Assembly: GCF_021155765.1 (NCBI RefSeq)
Contig: NC_060111.1
Coordinates: 1,831,001-1,895,000 of the forward strand
Length of the DNA stretch: 64,000 nucleotides
Reading direction: 5' to 3'
Source of the DNA: Diprion similis
Lineage: Eukaryota > Arthropoda > Insecta > Hymenoptera > Diprionidae
Below, piece by piece: positions 12,592 through 23,003 of this stretch. The first letter of the stretch is position 1. Each line of letters starts with the position of its first letter. The translations under genes were made by a program, and so were the position numbers. Below the pieces are notes generated by a model. That model saw only the letters and a program-made list of their open reading frames with translations, ran no database searches and had not been told where the DNA came from.

Positions 12592-14341
12592 TTTGGTGAC
12601 TGTGGTGTTGAGGGTGTGGGTGAGGGTGAGAAGGATGGTGGAGGTGATGGTGGTGGTGATGCCGCGCCCCGGTCGTCGTCGTTATGACGGAAGTGGTAGC
12701 CGGCCATCGTCCTGAGGCGGAATAAGAAGTCGCGCACTGCAGAAGCCCGCCGGAGGATGACCTCGAGCTTGCGGTTGTGGTAGACGCGCACTGTTCGGCC
12801 GGCGAGGGCGAGGGTATCGGAGAACCCGGACTAACGTCGCCGCGCATTATGTAGTTGTGTATGATGTCGGTGCGTTTGAGCTGTTCGGCGGTCATCCTTG
12901 GTCCCTCCATCAGGCTCTTGGCCAATGTGGAATGGGTGCTGCTCAGTAGGCTTGCCTTCTGCGGGCACTGGGAGATCGCGGAAGACGACGACGACGAAGA
13001 CGACAACGACGATGTGTAGGTGGAGTGGTGGTGTGTCGTCGTCGTCGCTGCCACGGCCGGAGACGAGGTCAGGTGAAGGTGTAGCTGGGACTGCTGGGCC
13101 GGCTCGGCCTCCGCGCTGTCCTTCTGTCTCAGGGCGCGGAACTTCTTGTGCGGTTTGTACGCCTCGTCTATCAGGGCGTTCGTGTCGCGCAGCGGAGGCG
13201 CCTGAAGAGCCCTCTTGAGTACAGGCATGTCCTCGAACTCCTTGTCCTCGGACCTCGGGCTCGAGCATACAGAAGTGGGAGCACTGCTCGCCGTGCTGGT
13301 GCTCACAGGTTTGTCGGCCTTCTCTGTTCCCGATTCGATCCCGCTGTCACTCGGCGAGTCGAGCTTCCTAAACCTCGGACACTGTGGTGGTTGCGGCGTC
13401 TTCGTCAACGATCCACGATGTAGCTCGTCGTCGCCGGAGCTCGTCGATCCCGAGTTCGCCCTTCTTCTATGGGGGCAAAGACCACCGGCAAGCGTTGCCG
13501 CCAGAAGCGGAGCGCTAGAGACGTGAAGACCGCTCGACGCTACGGACGAGTGATGATACTCCGTCAACGAGGCGACTTCACCGCTGCAGGTGCTCTCCGT
13601 GCTGGACACACTGCTGAGCGGACTCTTAACGGGTTCGTCGAGGGTCGCGTCGGAGGTGGATCCCCAGGAAGCGGTCGGCGTTTCTTCCATCGACCAGTGT
13701 TGTTGCTGTTGTTGTTGTTGCTGCTGCTGTTGAGCCTGGAGCTGCTGTTGTTGTTCGGTCATTTTGAACGCCAGAAGTTTCTCGGAGTGTAGGGTGTTCA
13801 GCGTACGTAGATCGGGTATCTTCTTCAACAGTTCCCTCAGAATATCCGGCTGCTGGGGATGGTTCTGGGCCAATACAGCCTGGAGCGCGCTGCGCAATTT
13901 GTTGTGCATGCGCTCGATCAGGTCGGTATTTCTCAGACCTGGCCTGTCGGCGGCTATGACGACTACCGAGCAGAAGAGGCCCAACTCGGCGTCGGATAAC
14001 CGCAAGGCGTTCACTCGCTCGGCAAAATCGAACATCGAGTCCATCAGAAAGCGGGCGTTACTGCTGTTGTGAATCGACTCTCGTTTCAGCACCTGACCGT
14101 TAAGGCATATCATGCTGTTCGTCTGGGCGTCGAACATGCAAGCGAGTCGTACGAGCAGCACCTCGAACACTCCGGCCTTCAGTAGCGTTACCTGGTCGTC
14201 CTGAGCCAACAGACTGAATCCGGGTATACGTTTTGCGAACTCTACGACGCCTCGGATGACCGGCGAGAACCTCTTCGAGAAATCTTGCAGCAACTCCTGC
14301 TGACCCGTCAACGGCTGAGGATTCGGGTTCAACGGGCATGC
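12083..14341 (-). CDS. E75: E75 terminal coding exon: ligand-binding domain and F domain
   Basis: The 2259-nt exon encodes residues 248-999 and ends LEA then TAG. Residues about 266-440 are the E75 ligand-binding domain, with the signature stretches QDDQVTLLKAGVFEVLLVRL and CLNGQV, and RPGLRN near helix 9. In insects this domain holds a heme whose iron responds to NO or CO, and it contacts HR3. A polyglutamine tract follows at about 440-465. The F domain keeps E75 landmarks in order: SSVSSTES, APLLAATLAGG, RKLDSPSDSGIESG, DMPVLKRALQAPP, DEAYKPHKKFRALR, STLAKSLMEGPRM and QPLNLSKKSPSPSP. Between the last two lie a His-rich stretch (about 807-829), a second Gln tract (about 829-864) and Gly/Asn/Ser runs. 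The acceptor is CCTGTTTCAG ending at 14342. No internal intron is needed, although short introns in the low-complexity part cannot be excluded. Confidence 0.95.
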
Positions 14342-15417
14342 CTGAAACAGGCGAAGAAAACAAACGCTATTTCACTATATCCATCGGATATATACACGTA
14401 CTACATCTGATCGGGGAAAAGAAAGAATTCGCCGGGTTTTAGGTATTAGGAAATCGGGCCCACGATCTATATCTGGTTATCTACTTTCTCGCGCTACAAA
14501 ATTTTCCCTGCAACGTTGCATTAATCGGTGGCTTTTCACTCGATGAGAATAAATCACAATGAATTAAAATATGCACCGTGTTGAGGAAATATTCAACCGA
14601 CCGACTGATCTTCGAACCGACACAAATTGTAATCATTCAACATTCATTAAACTACCGCCATGTTTAATCCCCTTATTTTTCAATTTTCAAAATCATCGAA
14701 TAATCACGTTCTTGATCGATTCCAAGGTATTTCCTAGCACAGAATTGAATAGACATGAATAAAAAAAAAAAAAAAATATTCAAAGAATCAAAACGATTTA
14801 AGATTTCAAAATCTCGCACGCGAGGCTCTGCTTGTTTTTTCACAATTGGTACGTGCAAATGCAATCTTGGTCAACACTGATCGATTGCCGCATCAGCATC
14901 AGCATCAGCATCAGCATCAGGATCGGCATCGGCACATTAATGCAGGGCGTGTACAGCCGCAGCACCGTAACGTACAAGGTACGTGCACACTTGCGTCCAA
15001 GATACGGAACAAAACCGGACGACCTCCGTATAATAGCTGCGACTTTGAATCGGATATCTGACAAGACACGGTCTCTTCCTCCTCTCCTCATTCGCCTCGA
15101 GGACGTGCAACAACAGCCAGTTCTGTCAGTTCTGTCTGTCACAAAGTCGACGACGTTTAAACACCGCGGTTAAAGGACTACCGAACGCAGCTTCCCGATT
15201 CGCTAAAATTTTTGACTTTATTTAACGATTTTTTAATGTATTACAGAGTGACAAAAAAAAATAAAAATAAAAGGAAAAATGGTTAAAATTACGGGTGTGC
15301 AATAGAATAACGCGACGGGGTCGTCCGAAATTTAATTCCGTAAGACATACATTCTCTTGTACGATACATGTGTGTGTGCATGTATGAATGAATAATAAAT
15401 TGGAAAAGCGTACTAAC
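14342..15417 (-). other. E75 intron 4
   Basis: Intron between hinge and terminal coding exon, GTTAGT donor and TTTCAG acceptor. It holds a CATCAG hexamer microsatellite (about 14891-14935) and T/A runs. No gene or conserved site was recognised. Confidence 0.9.
14891..14935. repeat. (CATCAG)n hexamer microsatellite
   Basis: Six to seven hexamer units, the last ones diverged to CATCGG; in E75 intron 4. Confidence 0.9.
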
Positions 15418-15659
15418 CAGGGTCGGCGGACAGGCGGTGTAGTTTGGTGTCTCCCTCGCCCTGGCCAAAACCGGGGCGACCTTTTCCCTGGTGAAGTCGC
15501 AGGTGTCGAGGTGAGCCCTGACGACGGTTGCGAGTAGCCGTTGGTCGTCCTCGAGTTCGGCGGCGACGGCCTTCTCCTGAGAACGACTGTGCGAGCTCTG
15601 CTGCATGGCGGCGAGTATCCTGGCCTTTTCCCGCTTAGGTACTCGGCCAAATCGAACCG
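15418..15659 (-). CDS. E75: E75 exon 4: hinge and start of ligand-binding domain
   Basis: The 242-nt exon encodes residues 167-247. It starts AVRFGRVPKREK, the C-terminal extension of the DNA-binding domain that contacts the 5' flank of the half-site in monomer-binding NR1D receptors. It continues through the hinge (QQSSHSRSQEK) into the first helices of the ligand-binding domain (RLLATVVRAHLDTC) and ends CPPTL. The acceptor is TGATTACAG ending at 15660 and the donor at 15417 is GTTAGT. The exit phase is 0 and the next exon begins ACPLNPNPQP, restoring the conserved PPTLACPLN join. Shared by all isoforms. Confidence 0.95.
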
Positions 15660-17393
15660 CTGTAATCAGAAAAATGATCGAAACGTATCGTTTAGTGTCT
15701 GCGAATTTTTGTCACGTGTAGATACATCTATATATCATCTATGATTCATGTATGTACCTATAATCGAAATGAGGATTGATTTATTGTCTTTGAAACAGCA
15801 CATCGACGTCGGTGGGTTCAATGCAATGAATTCATGTGTGTATATATAAATATATATATATATATAAAAGTTCGTTATTTTCATAGAAAGAGCAAAACGC
15901 GGCGAACGATTCGCGGTAGCGACTGACTCTTGCACAGATCGCGGAAGGGAAAGCGGTCGCAACCGAGCTGGGCACACTTTCTCAACACGGTTGTGATGAA
16001 AGTGCGCAGCTCGGCTCTTACATTGCATGTGTCTAACTATATACACACCGTCCTCGTCTCGCGAGATATACTGTGTATATATATATATATATATTTATGT
16101 ATGTATGTATTGTATATACTCTCGACGATAGAAAGTGGTGCAACGTGTACAGTGACAAACATTTCTACTAGAGTTCCAAATTATTATTTATCTCCTTGTT
16201 CCTCGTTGCGGGTAAAGTGAAATGAAATGAAATTAAATTAAATTAAATTAACAATAAATGAAAGAAAGAAAGAAAGAAAGAAAGGAAAAACCGTAACACC
16301 GGCTTTTTCATCAATCAACCTACGTGCATTGTGATAATTTACAACCCCGTTGAGGATACCCTTCAGTATCGGTAGCTCGTCTCCCATGACGAGTTAAGAT
16401 TTTTGTTTTAGTTAGTTTGTTTGTTTGTTTGTTTGTTTGTTTTTTTTTTCGTCGTTTTTCACAACTTCAGTTTTATATCACTCAAATGTTGAAAGAAAAA
16501 CCAACAAACTTGTACAGCGGTAAAAAAATTTTTCGCACTATTTTCTCGTTTTATATACACTATGTATATATTTATATGTATATCTTTATGTGTGTGTGTA
16601 TATATGTGTATAACGTTTAGTCGGAAACTCGGCACTTTATTATATTCATTTTGGTATGACGAAACTGCACTTTATTAATTATTATTGAACAAACCGAAAG
16701 ATTCATCATTTCGTTATTGATGTATATAATGATTTTTATCAATTTTAATTCGTCAATTTGTATAACAAACGATCAATTTTACCACGACACGTTCAAAAGA
16801 ATAAAACGAGAATAATAACAATTAAAAAAAAAAAAAAAAAAACAGAAGTAAAAAGACAAAAAAGATCGTCAACCAATCAAGTACAAAAAAATCGGCTGAA
16901 CTTTATCAAACGATAAAATTATCCACATACGTAAAACTTGAAACTTTGCTTTGTAAAAGCCACTCCGAATGTAAACGTAGCACGCACTATTAACGAGAGC
17001 CTCTTCTTTCAACAATTTATAATAATAATCTTATGTTTAAAATTAAATCCATGTATCGAAACTTCACTCGTCGCGCGTAATTAAAACCACAATCTGCGAC
17101 AGTGTTAAAAATTTCTTGAGAATATCGTCGTCGTCGTCGTCGTCGTCGTTTGAAAAGGTACGATAACCTACGCCTGTAACGTAGTATTTAATAGAAGACG
17201 AACGCACGTGCATACGGCAGACAGCATCATCGCCGACTGCGTGACTCTCGGCGAGCCGCGTTCAACAGCCCCCCACTTATTCATCCGTGAAGGACCCCCA
17301 CCACCAGCCACCCGATCGTGGCCTTTGCTAAGCCTTCGGCCTTGAACTTCGTTTCAGACACAGCCGCGCGCGGCGTTTCGACCCACGTTCATA

Positions 17394-17427
17394 CCCATCC
17401 ACCCATCCACCCATCCACCCATCCACC
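17394..17427. repeat. (CCAT/CCAC)n tetramer repeat
   Basis: Tandem CCATCCAC units in E75 intron 3. Confidence 0.85.
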
Positions 17428-17505
17428 TACTGTGTGTGTATCTTCGCCAATTCCACCCTCCCCGCGAATACCCGTGCGATACGAGGCGCAGACTCCCGAC
17501 CCTCC

Positions 17506-17520
17506 TGACCTTCCTGACCT
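17506..17520 (-). promoter_or_regulatory. Direct repeat of TGACCT half-sites, 3-bp spacer
   Basis: TGACCT-TCC-TGACCT reads on the minus strand as AGGTCA-GGA-AGGTCA, a DR3 arrangement. A third degenerate copy (CGACCC) precedes it with the same 9-bp period. It is in intron 3. Nuclear-receptor dimers bind direct repeats; which receptor would use this one is unknown. Confidence 0.3.
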
Positions 17521-19694
17521 TCCAACATCCTACGCGAATTATAGAAATTCCCCCGTACGTAACGATCATCGTGTCGAATTTATTATTCGCGTTATAGAAA
17601 AGTCGTGTTTAAGCTCGATTAAACGAAGATGTTATAAAGTCGTTGGTACAAACATCGTAACATTCTTTGGAAATTTAAGACATGAAACGTACAAACCAGC
17701 GTCATTTGCTCGTCAATTTCATAAATAAACTCATCATCATCCTTATTATTATTATAATGATAGTTATTATCGATAACGTCATAAGACGAAAAACAAGCAA
17801 ACATCGTATTTTTTAATTTTCAAACTCCTTTTAGGACGATGACAGTGTCGTCGTCGTCCAGAAATCGCGAAAGGTGAGTTCGCGATACGGCCGTCGACGT
17901 CAAACGAGCGCCACGATACGGCGCGAGAGAGCGTCGCGACGCTCGCCTGGTGGTGGATGGTGGTGGGTGTTGGTGTCGGTGGTGGTGGTGGTGGAGGAGC
18001 GGAGGAGTGGAGAAGTTGAGGAGTTGAGGAGAGGAGCGAGCCTCTTCGGTGGGGATGACTATCACGGTGACTCGAGTCGCGCGTCGATGCGACCTGGTGG
18101 GGGATCCAGGGTAGAAAATGGGGTGACGGTGGGGGGGGGGAGGAGCTGTAACCGCTAAGCGACGCCGTGTTTTGTAGCGGTACTCTCTTTCTGTACCGTC
18201 CAATCAAGGGGGAGCAGGGGGGGGTGGAGGGGTGGAGGGAGGGAGAGGCGAGCAGAGCGTTAACCCCGCGTTTGCGGAGCGACTATGACGTCGCTTGTAC
18301 GTATACAACCTTATATATCCTTATTATATTTATATTGCATTGGTATCTAAGTATGCAGACAGACGTACAGACACGTGTTTGTGTGCGTGTTTTAAATGCA
18401 AAACCGACACCGCATATTATATCCCGGCAATGTTGTACGCATAACGTAATCTATAAATGTTGGATCGATTGTGGAAAAGTGTATGTATGGATGGATGGAT
18501 GGATGAGAGAGAAAGAGAGAAACTAAATTTGCAAGAAAGAATCTCGCAACACGTGGTGAAAACTCTGATGACCATATTCGAAGAAGAAGAAGAAGAAATA
18601 AACTATCGTTGATTACGGCCACCGTTACGGCACTTTCCCCTGTATTGCGACATTTCTTTTTCCCCATATTTCTCTCTTTCCCTCACTCTTTTTCTTTCTT
18701 TCTTTCTTACCCTGGGGCATGAACTGTCTTTCTCTGTTTGATTCTCTGTACCAATTTCGATTCATTGATTATATAGTTACCTATCACGTAACCTATCTAT
18801 TGTTATACGCAAGGAGTGAAATTTTTTTTTTTTTTTTTTTCTACTCTCTCTCTCTCGACACAATGCAGGAAAAGTCATTCTTGTACGATCGTCTCGGGCG
18901 AAGAGAGAGGAAAAATTAAGGCGTTGGTTGATTGGTTTGTTGGTTTGTTGGTTTCGTAACAGTTCCGAAGCACCCGAAACTCCCGCGGGGTTTCCCTCCC
19001 TCCCTCCCTCCCTCCCTCACTCTGGCACTCTCTCTGTCTCTAGCTAGTCGTCTATCTCTATCTCGTCGGTCGTTTTGTTGCTACATAGAGTGTGAACCGC
19101 CGCGATGCCTGTATTTCAACCCCCTCCAAACGGTACTATTTTCAGTATGATCCACTTTCGAATTGAGCCGCGAGTCGCCCGAGCCGAGCGCGCACAACAC
19201 GGGTTCGCAGACCTTAGTTGACCTCGACTTAGATTGCCGCGGCGGCGAGGAGAGTAAGGAGAATGATAAAAATAATAAAAAGAAGAGTAAAATTTAGGGA
19301 AATATTGAGAAACGAAAAAAGAATACTACAAGTATGTATATCGCGTTGGCCAAGTAGCCCGAGTCGCCTTGAATTCGTTATCCCGATTGGCAAACTCGCG
19401 CATATTATGGATGTTACACAGGTTGATGTTGGCGCGGGACAACGATTTCCCCACGTACCTATCGCCTCTCGCATCTCTGACGAAATTTCATTCATTACGA
19501 TATAAACAATTATAAAGCAATTTAACTTTAACGAAAATAACGAATTTCTAAATATATATCTTTTTTTTCTTTCTATCGTTTGTTTGTGCTCTTTCCAAAT
19601 TTTTGTTGTGTACAAACAACGTGTCGATGCATATAGGTATACATATCTAAATACATAAATAATGTGTGAGTAAAAAAAAGAAGTGTCAGCTTAC

Positions 19695-19839
19695 CATCTC
19701 GGCTCATTCCAACGGCGATGCACTTCTTCAGCCTGCAATACTGGCAGCGATTTCTGTTGATGCGAAGTATGCTGCACTGTTGATTTTTCGTGCACGGCCT
19801 GTACTGTATTTTCTGTTGTATACTGCGCCTGAAGAAACC
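19695..19839 (-). CDS. E75: E75 exon 3: second zinc finger and T-box start
   Basis: The 145-nt exon begins [10 protein letters not shown] and ends SRD, with one base of the next codon. In the A-type protein it covers residues 119-166. The second-finger cysteines are C134, C140, C150 and C153, with a further cysteine at 158, and the recognition-helix continuation and [11 protein letters not shown] wording are E75/REV-ERB-like. The acceptor at 19840 is CTTCGCAG and the donor at 19694 is GTAAGC. The exon is shared by A- and B-type isoforms. The open frame does not stop at the acceptor but continues upstream to 20151, so the same exon can also be the 3' part of an unspliced B-type first exon. Confidence 0.95.
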
Positions 19840-20151
19840 CTGCGAAGAATCACCGTAAAAACCTTCGTCAGTTTGTCCGTCACTATCGGAAGACGCCGAG
19901 GATGACGACGACGAAGACGACGAAAAAGTAGAAGAAGACTCGGAAGAACGGTGCCGATTCGTCACCGATATCGTCAGCGACGTTTTATTACCATTATTAT
20001 TTATACTGTTGTTATTATTATTCTCACATTCGCACAAGCACTCCATTGAATCAACGACATTGTTATTATCTTCGTCGTTAGAGCCAGGATAAACGATATC
20101 TGCTTTGCTGCTGTTATTGAAATTATCGCGAGCCTCGGAGACTCGCTCCAT
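19840..20151 (-). CDS. E75: E75B-type N-terminal extension, contiguous with the second-finger exon
   Basis: An ATG at 20151-20149 (A at -3, G at +4) opens 104 codons that run straight into GFFRRS of the second finger without an intron. The first zinc finger is therefore absent and replaced by a Ser/Asn/Asp-rich segment starting [10 protein letters not shown]. It contains an acidic patch, a CLCEC motif, an Asn run and a Ser run. The Ser run is written with TCT, TCC, TCG, TCA and AGT codons, which argues for selection on the protein rather than a DNA microsatellite. An upstream in-frame ATG at 20244 would add a Tyr/Ile stretch read from a TA repeat and is less likely. In Drosophila and moths E75B likewise lacks the first finger and does not bind DNA well alone. 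Isoform total here would be 985 residues. The isoform is inferred, not proven. Confidence 0.72.
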
Positions 20152-20524
20152 TATCGATGTATATATATATATATATATACGTAAATTACGATTATTGAAA
20201 CAAAGAATATTGTCACGATACGAATATGTGTCTCTCTCTCTCACTCCCGCCTCTTCTGGATAATACAGAAGAAAACAAAAAAGATCCTCCTTCGTTATTA
20301 CAACCTATACCAACCGATGTATAGGTATATCACAAACGCACAATGATGATTAACAAAAATGTCATTCACAATGCTTATTTATTTCCATCTAGACGCGTCA
20401 CACATATATTATATATACGTTACAACATTCGTGACATATATATATATATATACTAAAGAGACACGTATATTTATTTCAAACACCGCGTCGTATTACGATG
20501 ATACAGACTGTTTAAAATCCGCGT

Positions 20525-20531
20525 CTTTATA
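20525..20531 (-). promoter_or_regulatory. Candidate TATA box for the E75B-type transcript
   Basis: Reads TATAAAG on the minus strand. An initiator-like TCATC follows with its A at about 20499, 32 nt downstream of the first T, which is the normal TATA-to-start spacing. The start would be about 348 nt before the B-type ATG. The surroundings are AT-rich, so a chance match is quite possible. Confidence 0.3.
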
Positions 20532-20557
20532 CCGAACCCCAATCTCTATATATCACA

Positions 20558-20596
<39 letters not shown>

Positions 20597-20820
20597 AACA
20601 ATACAAGGGGTTTATCTATATATACGTATATTTCGAGTAAGTATATCGCGGAAAAGCGACCGTTTGTCACGAGACTCGACTGCGTACTGGCTCTGCCTCT
20701 CTCTATAAAGTAAAGTATAGGAGAGAAGCTCCGGGCGCATAGAACTACTACACGTATAGGAGTCACTCCGCGGCGCATTGGCCGAGAGTAACCGGGTGGG
20801 GAAGGCAAGTGGGGGCCCTC

Positions 20821-20853
20821 TGACCCAATTCCCGGACGTTGACCCGCGGTTCA
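20821..20853 (+). promoter_or_regulatory. Cluster of three nuclear-receptor half-sites near the E75B start
   Basis: TGACCC at 20821-20826 and 20840-20845 and GGTTCA at 20848-20853. The last two form an everted pair with a 2-bp spacer. They lie about 670-700 bp upstream of the B-type ATG in the GC-rich block. Motif evidence only. Confidence 0.3.
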
Positions 20854-21580
20854 CAGCGCGAAAGTGAGAGTTCCCATGCCCGTCTCTCTCTCCCTCTCCC
20901 TCTCCCTCTCCCTCCCCCTCTCTCGCGCTCTCTCTCTCTCTCTCAACCGCTATACGCGCCCTCGTTCTCCTGTAGCACACTACTCCGCTCACTCCTTCTC
21001 GAAAGCTCTTCGACCTCCCCCCCCACCCCCATGGTAGCACAGCGATCAGTCTCTCTCGCGCTCGTTATATACCGTCGGTTCTACTAACGGATTCCTCCTC
21101 CCCCCCCCCCTTCCCTTCACCGCCCACGAAAGAACGCAAATAGCCCTGTACACACGGCTGCAGGCTCGAGAGAGATCGCGATGCACGTAAGCAGGTATAG
21201 TATAAGGTATGTAAGGTAAGGTACTTGTTACAGGCGCGTGGTGTGACCGAGAGTCAGACGGTTAAGGCGGAGGATAGAAGAGAGAGAGAGAGAGATAGAG
21301 AGAAAAGCTAAAAACGGAAGAATATGGAATAACAGAGCATCGTCGTAGTCCTGATTCCACTAGATGTTGTTGTAATAAGTAAAGGAAAAAGAGTATTTCG
21401 ACTAATTTCTCTGTGCATAGTTGCATCTATCGTCGTTCCGGTAATATCTGCATCGCTTTCAAAGACGACGGGTTACGAGAAAATAGACTGCTGCTGCTGC
21501 TGCTGTCATGGACGATAATGGCGGTGAGTGCGTTTCGGTATCGGTCAACGACCTCTCGAGGACTTACGTAAGAGATGAAA

Positions 21581-21626
21581 TAGGTAGGTAGGTAGGTAGG
21601 TAGGTAGGTAGGTAGGTAGGTAGGTT
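21581..21626. repeat. (TAGG)n tetramer microsatellite
   Basis: Eleven clean TAGG units in E75 intron 2. The complementary repeat (CTAC/CCTA) occurs at 25801-25827. Confidence 0.95.
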
Positions 21627-21765
21627 GCCACGCCATGGCGTATTCGCATGCGCGCACGGTACACCGCGCACTTGATACCGCGCACCGCGTTCCTTCCTCC
21701 GTGTAACTAGCCGCTGCTGGTTGGGGGAGAATGTATAACCTATACGAATGACTACGAGGACTGTG

Positions 21766-21773
21766 TGACGTCA
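21766..21773. promoter_or_regulatory. CRE palindrome TGACGTCA
   Basis: Perfect cAMP-response element inside a 12-bp palindrome (TGTGACGTCACA), 1.6 kb upstream of the B-type ATG. A second perfect copy is at 24549-24556. One copy per 64 kb is expected by chance. Confidence 0.3.
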
Positions 21774-21853
21774 CAGGGAACGACGCGAGCGACCTCGCCT
21801 ACCTCAACGACGCTCGACGAGCCCGCGTATATATCGTTGTCGTGTGGTAATCG

Positions 21854-21856
21854 TGA

Positions 21857-21890
<34 letters not shown>

Positions 21891-21899
21891 GGTGGTGGT
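21854..21899. repeat. (GAT)n(GGT)n compound microsatellite
   Basis: About seven GAT units pass directly into about seven GGT units. Confidence 0.95.
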
Positions 21900-22960
21900 T
21901 GTCGTATACACTCGTTGGTGGTCCCGTTGCCTCGCCGAGTATTCGCCCGCCGCATCGTCGAAGAGAACCGAGAAACTTCCATTACGGTGGGGATAAGGGG
22001 TGAGCAACCGGCAGGGCGCCAACCCCGGGATCGCCCGGGGGACCAACGGCGAGGGCATCGATCTCTCGCATCGGCGTCGCGAGTCGCTGGTTCGCGAGGG
22101 AGAAGGGAGGGGGGAGGATCGGAATATAGGGTATGCGGGCACCGACCGCGACTATATTTTCAATAATATATTTTCTTGACACACTTAATTTCTCTCTTCG
22201 GTATAAGTAGTTAGCGCACAGTGGCAATAGCAGTACGAGTAGTAGTGGTACTGGTAGTATTGTGTTGTTGTGTTGTTGTTGTGTTGTTTTTTTTTTTTAA
22301 ATTCATTTTTGCCCCCCCACTTGTCGTTGTCGTTGTTACAATCGTATAATGATTATCATCGTCTCGCGTTATTTTATCCCCCTGTTAGTTCAACTTCCAC
22401 TCTTACCTACTTCTTATTCATTATACTTTTCCACATTATACAGTTATCTATACTGTTGGTAATAAAATTAAGACAGCATTTGTCACCGCAAGGATGCAGG
22501 AAAAACCTGAGAAAAACGTATCTGAACATAAATCGGAGCGTAACGACTTTGCGTATGTAACCGATGTTTGAACAATCGAGGATATATATGGTATAATTAA
22601 TAAAATAACTAATAAAAAAAAATCGCAACTCCCCGCCACCGCGTCGTCAGTAGAATTCGCAGAATGCATAACATCTAGTTCGTAGCATCAACGGGCATCG
22701 CATCCAAATTCTTATTCTCCTCATCGTCAGTGCACGTCGCTCGATAACTCTCGCGGGGTGAGTGACCCCAGCAGCTATGCCGAGGCGGCGGCGGCGGCGG
22801 CGGCGGAGTTGCGAAGGAGAATGAGAAGAGGGGAGGAAGAGATCGAAAGAGAGAGAGAGAGAGAGATTAGGAGAGGGGGGAGGAGGAAAACCGCGTAACG
22901 GTGACCAGAGTAAGGCACGCTTATGCCCTCCTCACAAGCTTACGGACGTTAGTCCCTGCA

Positions 22961-23003
22961 TCACCGTCACCGTCACCGTCACCGTCACCGTCACCGTCGC
23001 CGT
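22961..23003. repeat. (CACCGT)n hexamer microsatellite
   Basis: Six to seven CACCGT units in a GC-rich part of intron 2. Confidence 0.95.

Larger units (their letters stand above)
15660..19694 (-). other. E75 intron 3
   Basis: Intron between the second-finger and hinge exons. It is AT-rich at 15.7-17.1 kb, then changes to a GC-rich block at about 17.2-18.3 kb with CCAT, GTC and GGT repeats, a pair of TGACCT half-sites (17506-17520) and a purine-rich stretch. CT, TTCT and CCCT runs follow to 19.0 kb. No coding sequence was recognised; the GC-rich block could be an internal promoter or enhancer. Confidence 0.85.
20152..21110 (-). promoter_or_regulatory. Putative E75B promoter / 5' UTR zone
   Basis: Upstream of the B-type ATG are about 500 bp of TA-rich sequence, then a GC-rich block at 20.68-21.11 kb with CT tracts (minus-strand GAGAG) and three nuclear-receptor half-sites (20821-20853). 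A minus-strand TATAAAG lies at 20526-20531, with TCATC about 30 nt downstream. The layout is consistent with an internal promoter inside intron 2, as known for E75B in flies. This is inferred from composition and motifs only. Confidence 0.4.

Noticed and set aside
12464..13792. Several plus-strand and shifted frames over the terminal exon
   Set aside because: Shadows of the E75 F domain, including Leu, Ala and Ser runs read from CAG repeats.
20152..20244. Upstream ATG at 20244 as the B-type start
   Set aside because: Would add Tyr/Ile repeats read from a TA tract; the ATG at 20151 has the better context.
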